Shown piece by piece: positions 12,456 to 20,620 of a stretch of DNA of 64,000 nt. Numbering within the stretch: the first letter of the stretch is position 1; each line of letters starts with the position of its first letter. The translations under genes and the position numbers were made by a program. The DNA comes from Mycolicibacterium aichiense (GTDB taxonomy: Bacteria; Actinomycetota; Actinomycetes; Mycobacteriales; Mycobacteriaceae), in the NCBI RefSeq assembly GCF_010726245.1, contig NZ_AP022561.1, positions 5,394,001 to 5,458,000 of the forward strand. The letters are read 5' to 3'. Below the pieces are notes generated by a model that was given only the letters and a program-made list of their open reading frames with translations, was not told the origin of the DNA and did not search any database.

Positions 12456-14211
12456 ACGTCCCGACATCATCATCGTGATGACCGACGAAGAGCGCGCGAC
12501 TCCGCCGTACGAGGCCGACGACGTCCTGGCCTGGCGGCAGCGAGTATTGAGCGGCCGGCGGTGGTTCGACGAGCACGGGGTGAGTTTCGGGCGCCACTAC
12601 ACCGGCTCACTGGCCTGTGTGCCGAGCCGCCCGACGATCTTCACCGGACAGTACCCCGACCTACACGGCGTCACCCAGACCGACGGCATCGGAAAGGTAT
12701 TCGACGATTCGCGAATGCGGTGGCTGCGCCGCGGCGAGGTGCCCACCCTCGGTAACTGGTTCCGCGCGGCGGGCTATGACACCCACTACGACGGCAAGTG
12801 GCACATATCGCACGCCGACCTGACCGATCCCGAGTCCGGTGCCCCGCTGGCGACCAATGACGATGACGGCGTCGTCGACCCCGCTGCGGTACGGCGCTAC
12901 CTCGACGCCGACCCGCTGGCACCGTTCGGATTCTCCGGCTGGGTCGGCCCCGAACCGCATGGCGCGGGACTGGCCAACAGCGGCGTTCGGCGCGACCCGC
13001 TGATCGCCGACCGGGTGGTGACCTGGCTGCAGGATCGCTATGCCCGCCGCCGTGCCGGGGACGCGACCGCACTGCGGCCTTTCCTACTGGTGGCCAGCTT
13101 CGTCAACCCGCACGACATCGTGCTGTTCCCCACGTGGGCGCGACGGAGCCCGTTGGAGCCCTCACCCCTGGACCCACCGCGGGTTCCGCCCGCGCCCACT
13201 GCAGGAGAAGACCTGCGCACCAAGCCCGCCGCGCAGATCGCCTTCCGGGAGGCGTACTACTCCGGGTATGGCCCCGCGGCCGCGATCCAACGCGTTTATA
13301 CCTCTGGCGCACAACGCTATCGGGATCTCTACTACCGGCTGCACGCCGAAGTGGACGCGCCTATCGACCGGGTTCGCCGGGCGGTGACCGACGGCGGCTC
13401 GGAGCATGCGGTGCTGGTGCGCACCGCCGACCATGGCGATCTACTCGGTGCACACGGTGGACTCCATCAGAAATGGTTCAACCTCTACGACGAGGCAACC
13501 CGCGTGCCGTTCGTGATCGCGCGGGTCGGCGCCGGCGCGACAGAGCAGCGACTGGTATCAGCACCAACCTCTCATGTGGATCTGCTGCCCACCCTGCTCG
13601 GTGCCGCGAGCATCGATGTGAAGTCCACTGCTGCAACGCTTTCCGAATCCTTTACCGAAGTACACCCGCTGCCGGGACGCAATCTCATGCCGATCGTCGA
13701 CGGGGCTCCCGCCGACGACACACGTGCGGTGTACCTCATGACCCGTGACAACATGCTCGAAGGTGACACCGGCGCCTCAGGTCTTGGACGCCGCCTCAAG
13801 CAGACGGTGAATCCCCCTGCGCCATTGCGCATCCGGATTCCGGCACACACCGCCGCAAACTTCGAAGGGCTCGTCACCAGGGTCGACGGTCACCTGTGGA
13901 AGTTGGTGCGCACGTTCGACGACCCGGGCACCTGGACCGAGCCGGGGATTCGGCATCTTGCCGCCAACGGTGCGGGGGGCGAGGCGTATCGCACCAGTCC
14001 GCTCGACGATCAATGGGAGCTCTACGACCTGACCGACGACCCGATCGAGGCGATCAATCGCTGGACCGATCCCGAGCTACACGAGCTGAAAGCGAATCTG
14101 CGAACCCAACTCAAGCAGGTGCGCGCCGATGCGGTTCCCGAGCGCAACAATCCTTGGCCGTACGCATCACGACGGCCACCGGCTCCGCGACGCCGGCGCC
14201 TGTTCGGCTAG
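12439..14211 (+). CDS. Type I sulfatase (formylglycine-dependent)
   Basis: Predicted arylsulfatase-family hydrolase of sulfate esters, 590 aa. The signature CVPSR at residues 60-64 carries the Cys that is converted to formylglycine. Metal-binding parts are the N-terminal PDIIIVMTDEERATPP and the C-terminal HADxxxxLGxHGG-like segment (TADHGDLLGAHGGLHQKW). The GTG start at 12439 has GGAGGG six bases upstream; the frame is open to 12355 but that part lies inside the SRPBCC gene. No signal peptide was seen, so it may act in the cytoplasm. No formylglycine-generating enzyme lies in the window. The C-terminus ends in a run of Arg and Pro. Confidence 0.88.
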   Translation: MSETLERPDIIIVMTDEERATPPYEADDVLAWRQRVLSGRRWFDEHGVSFGRHYTGSLACVPSRPTIFTGQYPDLHGVTQTDGIGKVFDDSRMRWLRRGEVPTLGNWFRAAGYDTHYDGKWHISHADLTDPESGAPLATNDDDGVVDPAAVRRYLDADPLAPFGFSGWVGPEPHGAGLANSGVRRDPLIADRVVTWLQDRYARRRAGDATALRPFLLVASFVNPHDIVLFPTWARRSPLEPSPLDPPRVPPAPTAGEDLRTKPAAQIAFREAYYSGYGPAAAIQRVYTSGAQRYRDLYYRLHAEVDAPIDRVRRAVTDGGSEHAVLVRTADHGDLLGAHGGLHQKWFNLYDEATRVPFVIARVGAGATEQRLVSAPTSHVDLLPTLLGAASIDVKSTAATLSESFTEVHPLPGRNLMPIVDGAPADDTRAVYLMTRDNMLEGDTGASGLGRRLKQTVNPPAPLRIRIPAHTAANFEGLVTRVDGHLWKLVRTFDDPGTWTEPGIRHLAANGAGGEAYRTSPLDDQWELYDLTDDPIEAINRWTDPELHELKANLRTQLKQVRADAVPERNNPWPYASRRPPAPRRRRLFG

Positions 14212-14217
14212 CGGTCT

Positions 14218-14466
14218 TTACTCCGAGGCGATCTGGTGGCTGTCGACGAAGACCAGGGTGCCGGCATCGGTGAGAACCGCCCAGCGCCGCGCCGCATCCG
14301 AGATGTGCACGTCCCCGACATCGACCGCGTGGCCGGCCAGGTCGCCGAAATCCTCGACGACGACGCCCCGTACCTCGTCGTCGGTGTCGACATAGACACG
14401 GACGCGCTGATCGACGGCGATCTTATCGTCGCCCTCAGCGCGCTTTCCCGCTGACTTCTTGACCAC
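14218..14466 (-). CDS. Small conserved-looking hypothetical protein
   Basis: 82 aa, family not recognised. It has a Lys/Arg start (VVKKSAGKRAEGDDK) and then a regular alternation of short beta-like strands rich in Val and Asp (RVRVYVDTDDEVRGVVVEDF). It looks like a small soluble beta-fold protein. The GTG at 14466 is preceded by GGGGAAGG at about 7 bases, which favours this start over the longer open frame. It converges on the sulfatase gene, with 6 bases between the stops. Confidence 0.6.
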   Translation of the reverse strand: MVKKSAGKRAEGDDKIAVDQRVRVYVDTDDEVRGVVVEDFGDLAGHAVDVGDVHISDAARRWAVLTDAGTLVFVDSHQIASE

Positions 14467-14512
14467 CCAAATACCTTCCCCGGCACCAAACTGTCTGGTC
14501 AGTAGAGCACGT

Positions 14513-15118
14513 TCAGGCCCGATTCGGGTCCGGAATCCGTGGGATCGGTGGCGTGATCGACCACAATACCTCGCTGACATCCGGTCCGGGGTTGTCCCAG
14601 GAATGCGCCGCCTTCGCCGAGAAGGTGTAGCAGTCGCCGGTTTTGAGGACCGATTCCTGACCATCGACCGTCAGGCGCAGGCACCCGCGCAGCACGAAGA
14701 CGAAGATGGTTTCGGACTCCAGTGTGTAGGCCCCGCCCGTCCCGCCGCCGGGGCGCAGCACCGTCCGCATCACCTGCAGATTGCGTTCGGTTTCCGGCGT
14801 CAGCAGATACTCGCGGATTCCGGTGCCGCCCATCTCTACTGGGGCGCCACCGCCCCGCACGACGGGCGAATCCGGATAGTCGAACAGCGAACCCACTGAG
14901 ACACTGAGGGTTTCGCACACACGGAGCAGGTTGGGTACCGAGATGGTCGTCTGACCGCGTTCCAGAAGACTCAAGAAACCTTTGGTCAAACCGGCCGAGG
15001 AGGCGACAGCTTCCAACGTCAGCGCACGCTCTTTGCGGAGCTCGCGCAGCTTCGGGCCCAGCCTGGTCATCCAGCCGTCGACCCCCGCGAGAACCTCGAC
15101 GCCGGTGCCGTCCTGCAT
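14513..15118 (-). CDS. XRE-family regulator with cupin sensor domain (PuuR-like)
   Basis: 201 aa. The N-terminal helix-turn-helix (LGPKLRELRKERALTLEAVA, SAGLTKGFLSLLERG) occupies about residues 18-75, and a cupin fold the second half (LRPGGGTGGAYTLESETIFV, GDCYTFSAKAAHSWDNPG). Regulators of this build sense small metabolites and often control amine or amino-acid catabolic genes. It is divergent from the aldehyde-dehydrogenase operon, and the intergenic space holds a large dyad that is the obvious binding site. Effector unknown. Confidence 0.85.
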   Translation of the reverse strand: MQDGTGVEVLAGVDGWMTRLGPKLRELRKERALTLEAVASSAGLTKGFLSLLERGQTTISVPNLLRVCETLSVSVGSLFDYPDSPVVRGGGAPVEMGGTGIREYLLTPETERNLQVMRTVLRPGGGTGGAYTLESETIFVFVLRGCLRLTVDGQESVLKTGDCYTFSAKAAHSWDNPGPDVSEVLWSITPPIPRIPDPNRA

Positions 15119-15171
15119 CGGGACACCTCACTTCGGCGGACGGCCAGCACCCTGCCCTTGTGGCATGGGAG

Positions 15172-15211
15172 TTTAGCGGTATATAACTTCGTTAAGTTTT
15201 ACACCACTAAA
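15172..15211. promoter_or_regulatory. 40-base nested dyad operator upstream of the aldehyde dehydrogenase operon
   Basis: Outer arms TTTAGCGGT (15172-15180) and ACCACTAAA (15203-15211) pair at 8 of 9 positions. Inner arms AACTT (15185-15189) and AAGTT (15194-15198) pair perfectly. Both pairs share one centre at 15191.5. The dyad ends 15 bases before the ATG of the first dehydrogenase. Likely site of the divergent XRE-cupin regulator (inference). Confidence 0.65.
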
Positions 15212-15226
15212 CCCTGAGGACGAAGC

Positions 15227-16570
15227 ATGAGTCTGTACGCGGTGGTCGACCCGAAATCCGGTGAAGTCGTGCGGGAGTACCCGACGGCCACCGACGAACA
15301 GATCGAACAGGCGCTGGCGTCGGCCGCCGCCGCCTTCCGGGACTGGTCGAAGACCTCGACCGTGGCCGACCGGGCGAACCTGATCCGCCGGGTGGCAGCC
15401 TTGCACACCGAGCGTCGCGAGAAGCTGGCCGAGATCATCAACCGCGAGATGGGCAAGCCACTGGACCAGGCCCTCGGCGAGGTCGACTTCAGCGCGGCGA
15501 TCTACGAGTACTACGCCGACAACGCCGAGAAGTTCCTCGCCGACGAGCCGATCGAACTGCTCGACGGCGACGGCAGCGCGGTGATCAAGCGCGGCCCGGT
15601 GGGCGTCCTGCTGGGCATCATGCCGTGGAACTACCCGTACTACCAGGTCGCACGGTTCGCCGGGCCGAACCTGACGCTGGGCAACACGATCGTGCTCAAG
15701 CACGCCCCACAGTGCCCGGAGTCCGCCGAGGCCATCCAGCAGATCTTCGACGACGCCGGCTACCCCGAAGGTGCCTACGTCAACGTGTACGCGACCAACG
15801 AGCAGATCGCCGACGCCATCGCCGACCCGCGGGTGCAGGGCGTGTCCCTGACCGGTTCCGAGCGTGCCGGTGCCGCGGTCGCCGAGATCGCCGGGCGCAA
15901 CCTGAAGAAGGTGGTGCTGGAGCTCGGTGGCTCCGATCCGTTCATCGTGCTGTCCAGCGACGACCTGGACGCGACCGTCGAGGCCGCGATGGCGGGCCGC
16001 TTCGAGAACACCGGTCAGGCGTGCAACGCGGCCAAGCGGTTCATCGTCTCCGCCGACCTTTACGACGAGTTCCTCGACAAGTTCACCAAGAAGGTGGTCG
16101 AAGCGGCCGACGGGCTGGCTCCATTGTCGTCGGTGGGCGCGGCCCAGCGGTTGGCCGAGCAGATCGATCGCGCGGTGGCCGACGGCGCCAACCTGGTCTC
16201 GGAAGGCAAGCGTGACGGCGCCTACTTCCCGCCGGGTGTGCTGACCGGGGTCTCCCCCGACTCGGCGACCTATCGCGAGGAACTGTTCGGTCCCGTGGCG
16301 ATGGTCTTCAAGGTCAGTTCCGAGGACGAGGCCGTCGAACTGGCCAACGACATCCCGTTCGGACTCGGCTCGTATGTCTTCACCACGGATGAAGAGCAGG
16401 CCAAGCGGGTAGCCGACAAGATCGACGCCGGAATGGTGTTCGTGAATGTGGTCGGCGCCGACGGTGTCGAGCTGCCGTTCGGCGGAGTGAAGCGCTCCGG
16501 TTTCGGACGGGAGTTGGGCCGGTTCGGCATCGATGAGTTCGTCAACAAGAAACTGATCCGGATCGGATAA
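15227..16570 (+). CDS. NAD(P)-dependent semialdehyde dehydrogenase (GabD-type)
   Basis: Aldehyde dehydrogenase of 447 aa, the short form seen for succinate- or glutarate-semialdehyde dehydrogenases. Catalytic Cys266 lies in NTGQACNAAKR, the general-base Glu in VVLELGGSDPF, and the cofactor segment is GIMPWNYPYYQ. It is the first gene of an operon with a glutaryl-CoA-dehydrogenase-like enzyme and a second aldehyde dehydrogenase (gaps of 3 and 1 bases). That suggests oxidation of a C4-C5 semialdehyde, for example from lysine or a polyamine; the exact substrate is not determined. ATG at 15227, preceded by GAGGACGA. Confidence 0.85.
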   Translation: MSLYAVVDPKSGEVVREYPTATDEQIEQALASAAAAFRDWSKTSTVADRANLIRRVAALHTERREKLAEIINREMGKPLDQALGEVDFSAAIYEYYADNAEKFLADEPIELLDGDGSAVIKRGPVGVLLGIMPWNYPYYQVARFAGPNLTLGNTIVLKHAPQCPESAEAIQQIFDDAGYPEGAYVNVYATNEQIADAIADPRVQGVSLTGSERAGAAVAEIAGRNLKKVVLELGGSDPFIVLSSDDLDATVEAAMAGRFENTGQACNAAKRFIVSADLYDEFLDKFTKKVVEAADGLAPLSSVGAAQRLAEQIDRAVADGANLVSEGKRDGAYFPPGVLTGVSPDSATYREELFGPVAMVFKVSSEDEAVELANDIPFGLGSYVFTTDEEQAKRVADKIDAGMVFVNVVGADGVELPFGGVKRSGFGRELGRFGIDEFVNKKLIRIG

Positions 16571-16573
16571 CCC

Positions 16574-17767
16574 ATGAGCACCACCACGGCTCCGGCCAAG
16601 AAGGACATTTACACACCGCTGGAGCTGTTCGCGACCGACCGGTTGCTCGACTCCGACGAGCGCGACATCGCCGCCACCGTCCGCAAGTTCGTCGACACCC
16701 GGCTTCGGCCGAATGTCGAGGATTGGTTCGAATCCGCGACCCTGCCAAGAGAACTCGGCAAGGAGTTCGGCGACATGGGCCTGTTGGGCATGCACCTGCA
16801 GGGTTACGGCTGCGCGGGGACCAACGCGGTCAGCTACGGCCTGGCCTGCATGGAGCTCGAGGCCGGTGACAGCGGGTTTCGCAGTTTCGTGTCGGTCCAG
16901 GGCTCGCTGTCGATGTTCTCGATCTACCGGTACGGCTCCGAGGAGCAGAAGAACGAGTGGCTGCCCCGCCTGGCTACCGGCGAAGCGATCGGATGCTTCG
17001 GCCTGACCGAGCCGGACTTCGGTTCCAACCCGGCCGGGATGCGCACCCGCGCGAGGCGCGACGGAAGCGATTGGGTGCTCGACGGCACCAAGATGTGGAT
17101 CACCAACGGTAATCTCGCCGATGTGGCCACGGTGTGGGCGCAGACCGACGACGGTGTTCGGGGATTCCTGGTACCGACCGACACCCCCGGGTTCACCGCC
17201 AACGTGATCCACAAGAAGCTGTCGCTGCGGGCCTCGGTCACCTCCGAACTGGTGCTCGACAACGTGCGGCTGCCGGCGTCGGCCCAGCTGCCGGAGGCCA
17301 CCGGTCTGGGTGCGCCGCTGTCGTGCCTCAACGAGGCCCGATTCGGGATCGTGTTCGGCGCGCTGGGAGCGGCACGCGACAGTCTCGAGACCGCGATCGC
17401 CTACGCGCAAGAGCGTGAGGTCTTCGACCGGCCGCTGTCGAGTTTCCAGCTGTCACAGGAGAAGCTGGCCAACATGACCCTCGAGTTGGGCAAGGGCATG
17501 CTGCTGGCCGTTCACCTCGGCCGGATGAAAGACGCCGAAGGCGCCCGTCCCGAGCAGATCAGCCTCGGCAAGCTCAACAACGTCCGCGAGGCGCTGGCCA
17601 TCGCGCGCGAATGTCGAACCCTGCTGGGCGGCAGCGGGATCACGCTGGAGTATTCGCCGCTGCGGCACGCGAACAACCTCGAGTCCGTGCTCACCTATGA
17701 AGGCACCTCCGAGATGCACCTGCTGTCGATCGGACGGGCGCTGACCGGCCAGGCTGCGTTCCGCTGA
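16574..17767 (+). CDS. Acyl-CoA dehydrogenase, glutaryl-CoA-dehydrogenase-like
   Basis: 397 aa flavoprotein. The catalytic Glu376 is in YEGTSEMHLLSIGRALTG. Features close to glutaryl-CoA dehydrogenase: FRSFVSVQGSLSMFSIYRYG, GCFGLTEPDFGSNPAGM, LRASVTSELVLDNVRLP, and the C-terminal NLESVLTYEGTSEMH. Such enzymes oxidise and decarboxylate glutaryl-CoA to crotonyl-CoA at the end of lysine degradation. The place between two aldehyde dehydrogenases fits semialdehyde to acid to CoA-ester oxidation, but no CoA ligase or transferase is in the operon. M. tuberculosis FadE7 is the likely counterpart (from memory). Confidence 0.82.
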   Translation: MSTTTAPAKKDIYTPLELFATDRLLDSDERDIAATVRKFVDTRLRPNVEDWFESATLPRELGKEFGDMGLLGMHLQGYGCAGTNAVSYGLACMELEAGDSGFRSFVSVQGSLSMFSIYRYGSEEQKNEWLPRLATGEAIGCFGLTEPDFGSNPAGMRTRARRDGSDWVLDGTKMWITNGNLADVATVWAQTDDGVRGFLVPTDTPGFTANVIHKKLSLRASVTSELVLDNVRLPASAQLPEATGLGAPLSCLNEARFGIVFGALGAARDSLETAIAYAQEREVFDRPLSSFQLSQEKLANMTLELGKGMLLAVHLGRMKDAEGARPEQISLGKLNNVREALAIARECRTLLGGSGITLEYSPLRHANNLESVLTYEGTSEMHLLSIGRALTGQAAFR

Positions 17768-17768
17768 G

Positions 17769-19226
17769 GTGACCGACGCGACCGAACTGCGGCATCTGAT
17801 CGCCGGAGAATGGCACGCCGGCCACGGCGAAGTCATCAGCAGTATCAACCCGACCCGGCCGAGTGCGGTTGTCGCCGAGGGACTTTGCGCAACACCGGCC
17901 GACGTCGACAGTGCCGTCGGCGCGGCAGGCGAGGCGCTGAGAGGGTGGGCCCGCACACCCATCCATGAGCGTGGCGCCGTCCTGCTGGCGGCGGCCGCTG
18001 TGGTCGAGCGCAACGCCGCAGCGTGGGGCCTCGAACTGGCGACCGAGGAGGGCAAGACCAAGGCCGAGGGCATCGGCGAGGTTCGCCGGGCCGCTCAGAT
18101 CCTGCGGTACTACGGCAACGAAGGCGACCGCCAGGCCGGCGAGATCTTCGCCTCGCCGCGGGCAGGCGAGCAGATTCTGGTGACCCGCAAGCCGCTCGGT
18201 GTCGTCGCCGTCATCACTCCCTTCAACTTCCCCATCGCGATCCCGGCGTGGAAGATCGCCCCGGCCTTGGTCTACGGCAACGCCGTGGTGTGGAAGCCGG
18301 CGACAACCGTTCCGCTGCTGGCGATCCGGCTCGCCGAGGCGCTGACGTCAGCCGGCCTGCCGGCGGGCGTGCTCAACCTGGTGATCGGCGAGTCTGCAAT
18401 CGGTGAGGCGCTGGTCGAACACCCCGACATCGCCGCGATCAGCTTCACCGGCTCTACCGCAGTAGGCCGTCGCATCGCCGCCTCGGCCGCGGCCCGGGGC
18501 GTGCCGGTCCAGGCCGAGATGGGCGGAAAGAACGCGGCCATGGTCCTCGACGACGCGGATATCGAGCTTGCCCTGGACCAGGTGATGCTGGGAGCATTCC
18601 GCTCCACTGGCCAAAAGTGCACGGCCACATCACGATTGATTGTCACCGAAGGAATTGCCGACCGGTTCCTCGACGAGCTCGCGACCCGGGTCGACGCGCT
18701 GGTCGTCGGCGACCCGACCGACGAGGCGACGCAGATGGGTCCGGTGATCACCGGTGCTGCACAGCGGAATATCTACGGGGGCCTGGGCACCGCCATGAAC
18801 CAAGGCGCCGAGGTGCTGGCCGGTGGCGAGCCCTACTTCAAGGGCCTGCTGGCGGAGGGCTTTTTCGTCGCACCCACGCTGGTGGAGTTGAGCGAACCGG
18901 CCGACATCTGGTCCGAGGAATTGTTCGGCCCGGTACTGGCCGCGCGGCGCGCCACAGATGCCGACGAGGCGTTCGCATTGGCCAACGAGAGCGAATTCGG
19001 GCTGTCGGCAGCCATTTTCACCCAAGACCTGACCCGCGCACTCCGCGCTGTAGAGCAGATCGACGTCGGGGTGCTGCACATCAACTCGGAATCGGCTGGG
19101 GCAGATCCGCACGTACCGTTCGGCGGGGCGAAGAAGAGCGGGCTCGGACCAAAAGAGCAGGGCACCGCGGCCCGCGAGTTCTTCACCCACACCACCACGG
19201 TGTATCTGCGCGGCGCGGCAGATTGA
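17769..19226 (+). CDS. Aldehyde dehydrogenase (ketoglutarate-semialdehyde type)
   Basis: 485 aa. Complete aldehyde dehydrogenase with catalytic Cys284 in STGQKCTATSR, Glu in VQAEMGGKNAAMVLDD, cofactor segment VITPFNFPIAIPAWK, and the C-terminal PFGGAKKSGLGPKEQG. It resembles alpha-ketoglutaric-semialdehyde and related dehydrogenases more than the GabD form, so the operon holds two aldehyde dehydrogenases of different subfamilies. GTG at 17769, one base after the preceding stop. Its stop lies inside the left arm of a bidirectional terminator. Confidence 0.85.
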   Translation: MTDATELRHLIAGEWHAGHGEVISSINPTRPSAVVAEGLCATPADVDSAVGAAGEALRGWARTPIHERGAVLLAAAAVVERNAAAWGLELATEEGKTKAEGIGEVRRAAQILRYYGNEGDRQAGEIFASPRAGEQILVTRKPLGVVAVITPFNFPIAIPAWKIAPALVYGNAVVWKPATTVPLLAIRLAEALTSAGLPAGVLNLVIGESAIGEALVEHPDIAAISFTGSTAVGRRIAASAAARGVPVQAEMGGKNAAMVLDDADIELALDQVMLGAFRSTGQKCTATSRLIVTEGIADRFLDELATRVDALVVGDPTDEATQMGPVITGAAQRNIYGGLGTAMNQGAEVLAGGEPYFKGLLAEGFFVAPTLVELSEPADIWSEELFGPVLAARRATDADEAFALANESEFGLSAAIFTQDLTRALRAVEQIDVGVLHINSESAGADPHVPFGGAKKSGLGPKEQGTAAREFFTHTTTVYLRGAAD

Positions 19227-19281
19227 GTGAGTACCGAGGACGGCGATTCGGCCGACGTATGACGCCTCAGTACTCACTCAA
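19223..19281. terminator. Long bidirectional terminator between convergent genes
   Basis: A 17-base stem with one mismatch: 19223-19239 (TTGAGTGAGTACCGAGG) pairs with 19265-19281 (CCTCAGTACTCACTCAA). The 25-base loop holds a smaller CGGC/GCCG stem. The left arm contains the stop of the aldehyde dehydrogenase, and the right arm ends 3 bases before the stop of the convergent coiled-coil gene. Confidence 0.8.
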
Positions 19282-19284
19282 CGG

Positions 19285-19965
19285 CTAGTTCGTTTCGGCG
19301 GCACGCGCCTGCTGGCGCTTCTCCTTCTCGACGTCGGCCAATTCGTCGAGGCGGTCGGCGTCCTTGCGGATGGCAACGGCCTCCCCGCGCTTGTCGGCGG
19401 CGCCGTCCAGCTTCGCTTGGGCGGCCTTGGTCGCCATCTTCTCCGCAGCGGTGATATTCGCCTGCTCGGTCTGCTTGGCGTTCTCCACTGCCGCGGTGCG
19501 CTGCGACGCGGCCTTGTCCGCCCGCTCCTTGACCGCGGCTGCGCGGTCGGCAGCGTTCTTTGTGGCCTCCCGCTTGCGCGCCTCGGCCTGCTGCCGGGAC
19601 TGCTGGACCGTCTTCTGCTTTGTCGCGACGGCATTTTGCCGCTGCTTCTCGGCTTCTTCTTGACGGGCCTTGAAATCCCGGCCGGCCTCGCGCACCTCTT
19701 CACCCGCCTGGGCATCCAACTCGGCGGCAAGGCGAAGCGCCTCACTGCGGTCGGCCAGGGCCGCGCCCCGCTCGGCAATGTCGGGCGCATTGAGCAGATT
19801 GCCGACGGCCACATCCAGCGCCCCGAGCGAGCGCTCGTAGATCAACCGTGCCCGCGACTCGCTGTCGAAACGGGCGAACACCTGCTCCTCCACGATCTGC
19901 AGCGGCACTCGGGCTGTTCGATACTGCAAGCGAAGAATCGCAAAGGGCAGGTCGGAGATTTTCAT
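19285..19965 (-). CDS. Ala/Arg/Lys-rich coiled-coil protein of unknown function
   Basis: 226 aa. The N-terminal 50 residues (MKISDLPFAILRLQYRTARV, then PLQIVEEQVFARF) form a conserved-looking amphipathic segment. From residue 70 to the end it is an almost unbroken charged coiled coil with many Ala, Lys, Gln and Arg. Relatives in mycobacterial genomes are, as I recall, labelled 'IF2 family translation initiation factor' only because of the low-complexity helix; I see no GTPase motif and do not support that name. ATG at 19965 with AAAGGAA upstream; the open frame runs 11 codons further but without a ribosome site. Follows the CsbD-like gene by 29 bases. Confidence 0.75.
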   Translation of the reverse strand: MKISDLPFAILRLQYRTARVPLQIVEEQVFARFDSESRARLIYERSLGALDVAVGNLLNAPDIAERGAALADRSEALRLAAELDAQAGEEVREAGRDFKARQEEAEKQRQNAVATKQKTVQQSRQQAEARKREATKNAADRAAAVKERADKAASQRTAAVENAKQTEQANITAAEKMATKAAQAKLDGAADKRGEAVAIRKDADRLDELADVEKEKRQQARAAETN

Positions 19966-19994
19966 TGAATTCCTTTTTCGTTCGATAGTCGTTG

Positions 19995-20552
19995 TCACTC
20001 AGGCAAATCCGCGTCTTTAGTCAGCTCGTGGGCTTCGCTTCTGAGTCGATCTGCCTCTGCCCTGGCCGAGGCGGCGGCGCGTACCGAGTCCTGGTGATCC
20101 TCGGCGGCAGCCTCGGACTTCTCCCGAGCCTGCTCGGATTCCAGCCGGGCTCGCGCCTCGGCGCCGGTGACTCGGCGCTGGGCGTCTTGTTCGGCTTGTG
20201 CGGACGCGGCGGCCGCCAGCTGGTGGGCGTCCTGCTCGGCAGCGCGCTTCTGAGCGGCCGCCTGGCTATCGATGAGCTGTTCGGCCGACGCGGCCCGGCT
20301 GCTCACCTGGACGCGGGCGTCGGCTCCGGCGGATCTGGCCTCGGCCTTCTGCGATTGCGCCTCGGCCGCCTCGGCATCCGCGACCGCTTCGGCCGCGTTG
20401 GCTTTCTTGCGATGCTGCGCTTCGACCTGGTCGAGTTGCCCCTCGGCGGTCAACGAATCGTTGCCGGTAACAGCGCCGAAGGCCTCTTTGACCTTGCCCT
20501 TGATCGAGCCGATCAGGCCGGCCCGCGCCTGCTCGGCATTGTTGTGTTCCAT
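19995..20552 (-). CDS. CsbD-like N-terminus fused to a long Ala-rich coiled coil
   Basis: 185 aa. Residues about 12-48 (GLIGSIKGKVKEAFGAVTGN, then DSLTAEGQLDQVE) match the CsbD stress-protein pattern. The rest is a continuous Ala/Glu/Arg/Gln helix. CsbD proteins are small (about 60-70 aa) and induced by general stress; here the domain heads a rod. GAGAGGA precedes the ATG. The next gene is another helical-rod protein, so the two may interact or share a stress response (inference). Confidence 0.78.
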   Translation of the reverse strand: MEHNNAEQARAGLIGSIKGKVKEAFGAVTGNDSLTAEGQLDQVEAQHRKKANAAEAVADAEAAEAQSQKAEARSAGADARVQVSSRAASAEQLIDSQAAAQKRAAEQDAHQLAAAASAQAEQDAQRRVTGAEARARLESEQAREKSEAAAEDHQDSVRAAASARAEADRLRSEAHELTKDADLPE

Positions 20553-20620
20553 CGTGTCCTCTCATGGAGTGCGTAAACACACGTGTTCCACCAGAGGTGA
20601 AGCCGAAACCCTTTGGGCGT

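Noticed and set aside
19285..19965. Translation initiation factor IF-2 label for the coiled-coil protein
   Set aside because: No GTPase G-motifs or IF-2 domains; the likeness is only Ala/Lys/Arg-rich low-complexity helix.
20553..20620. SigF/SigB-type promoter (GGTTT ... ) upstream of the CsbD-like gene
   Set aside because: A GGTTT is present on the minus strand but no GGGTAT at the right distance; only suggestive.
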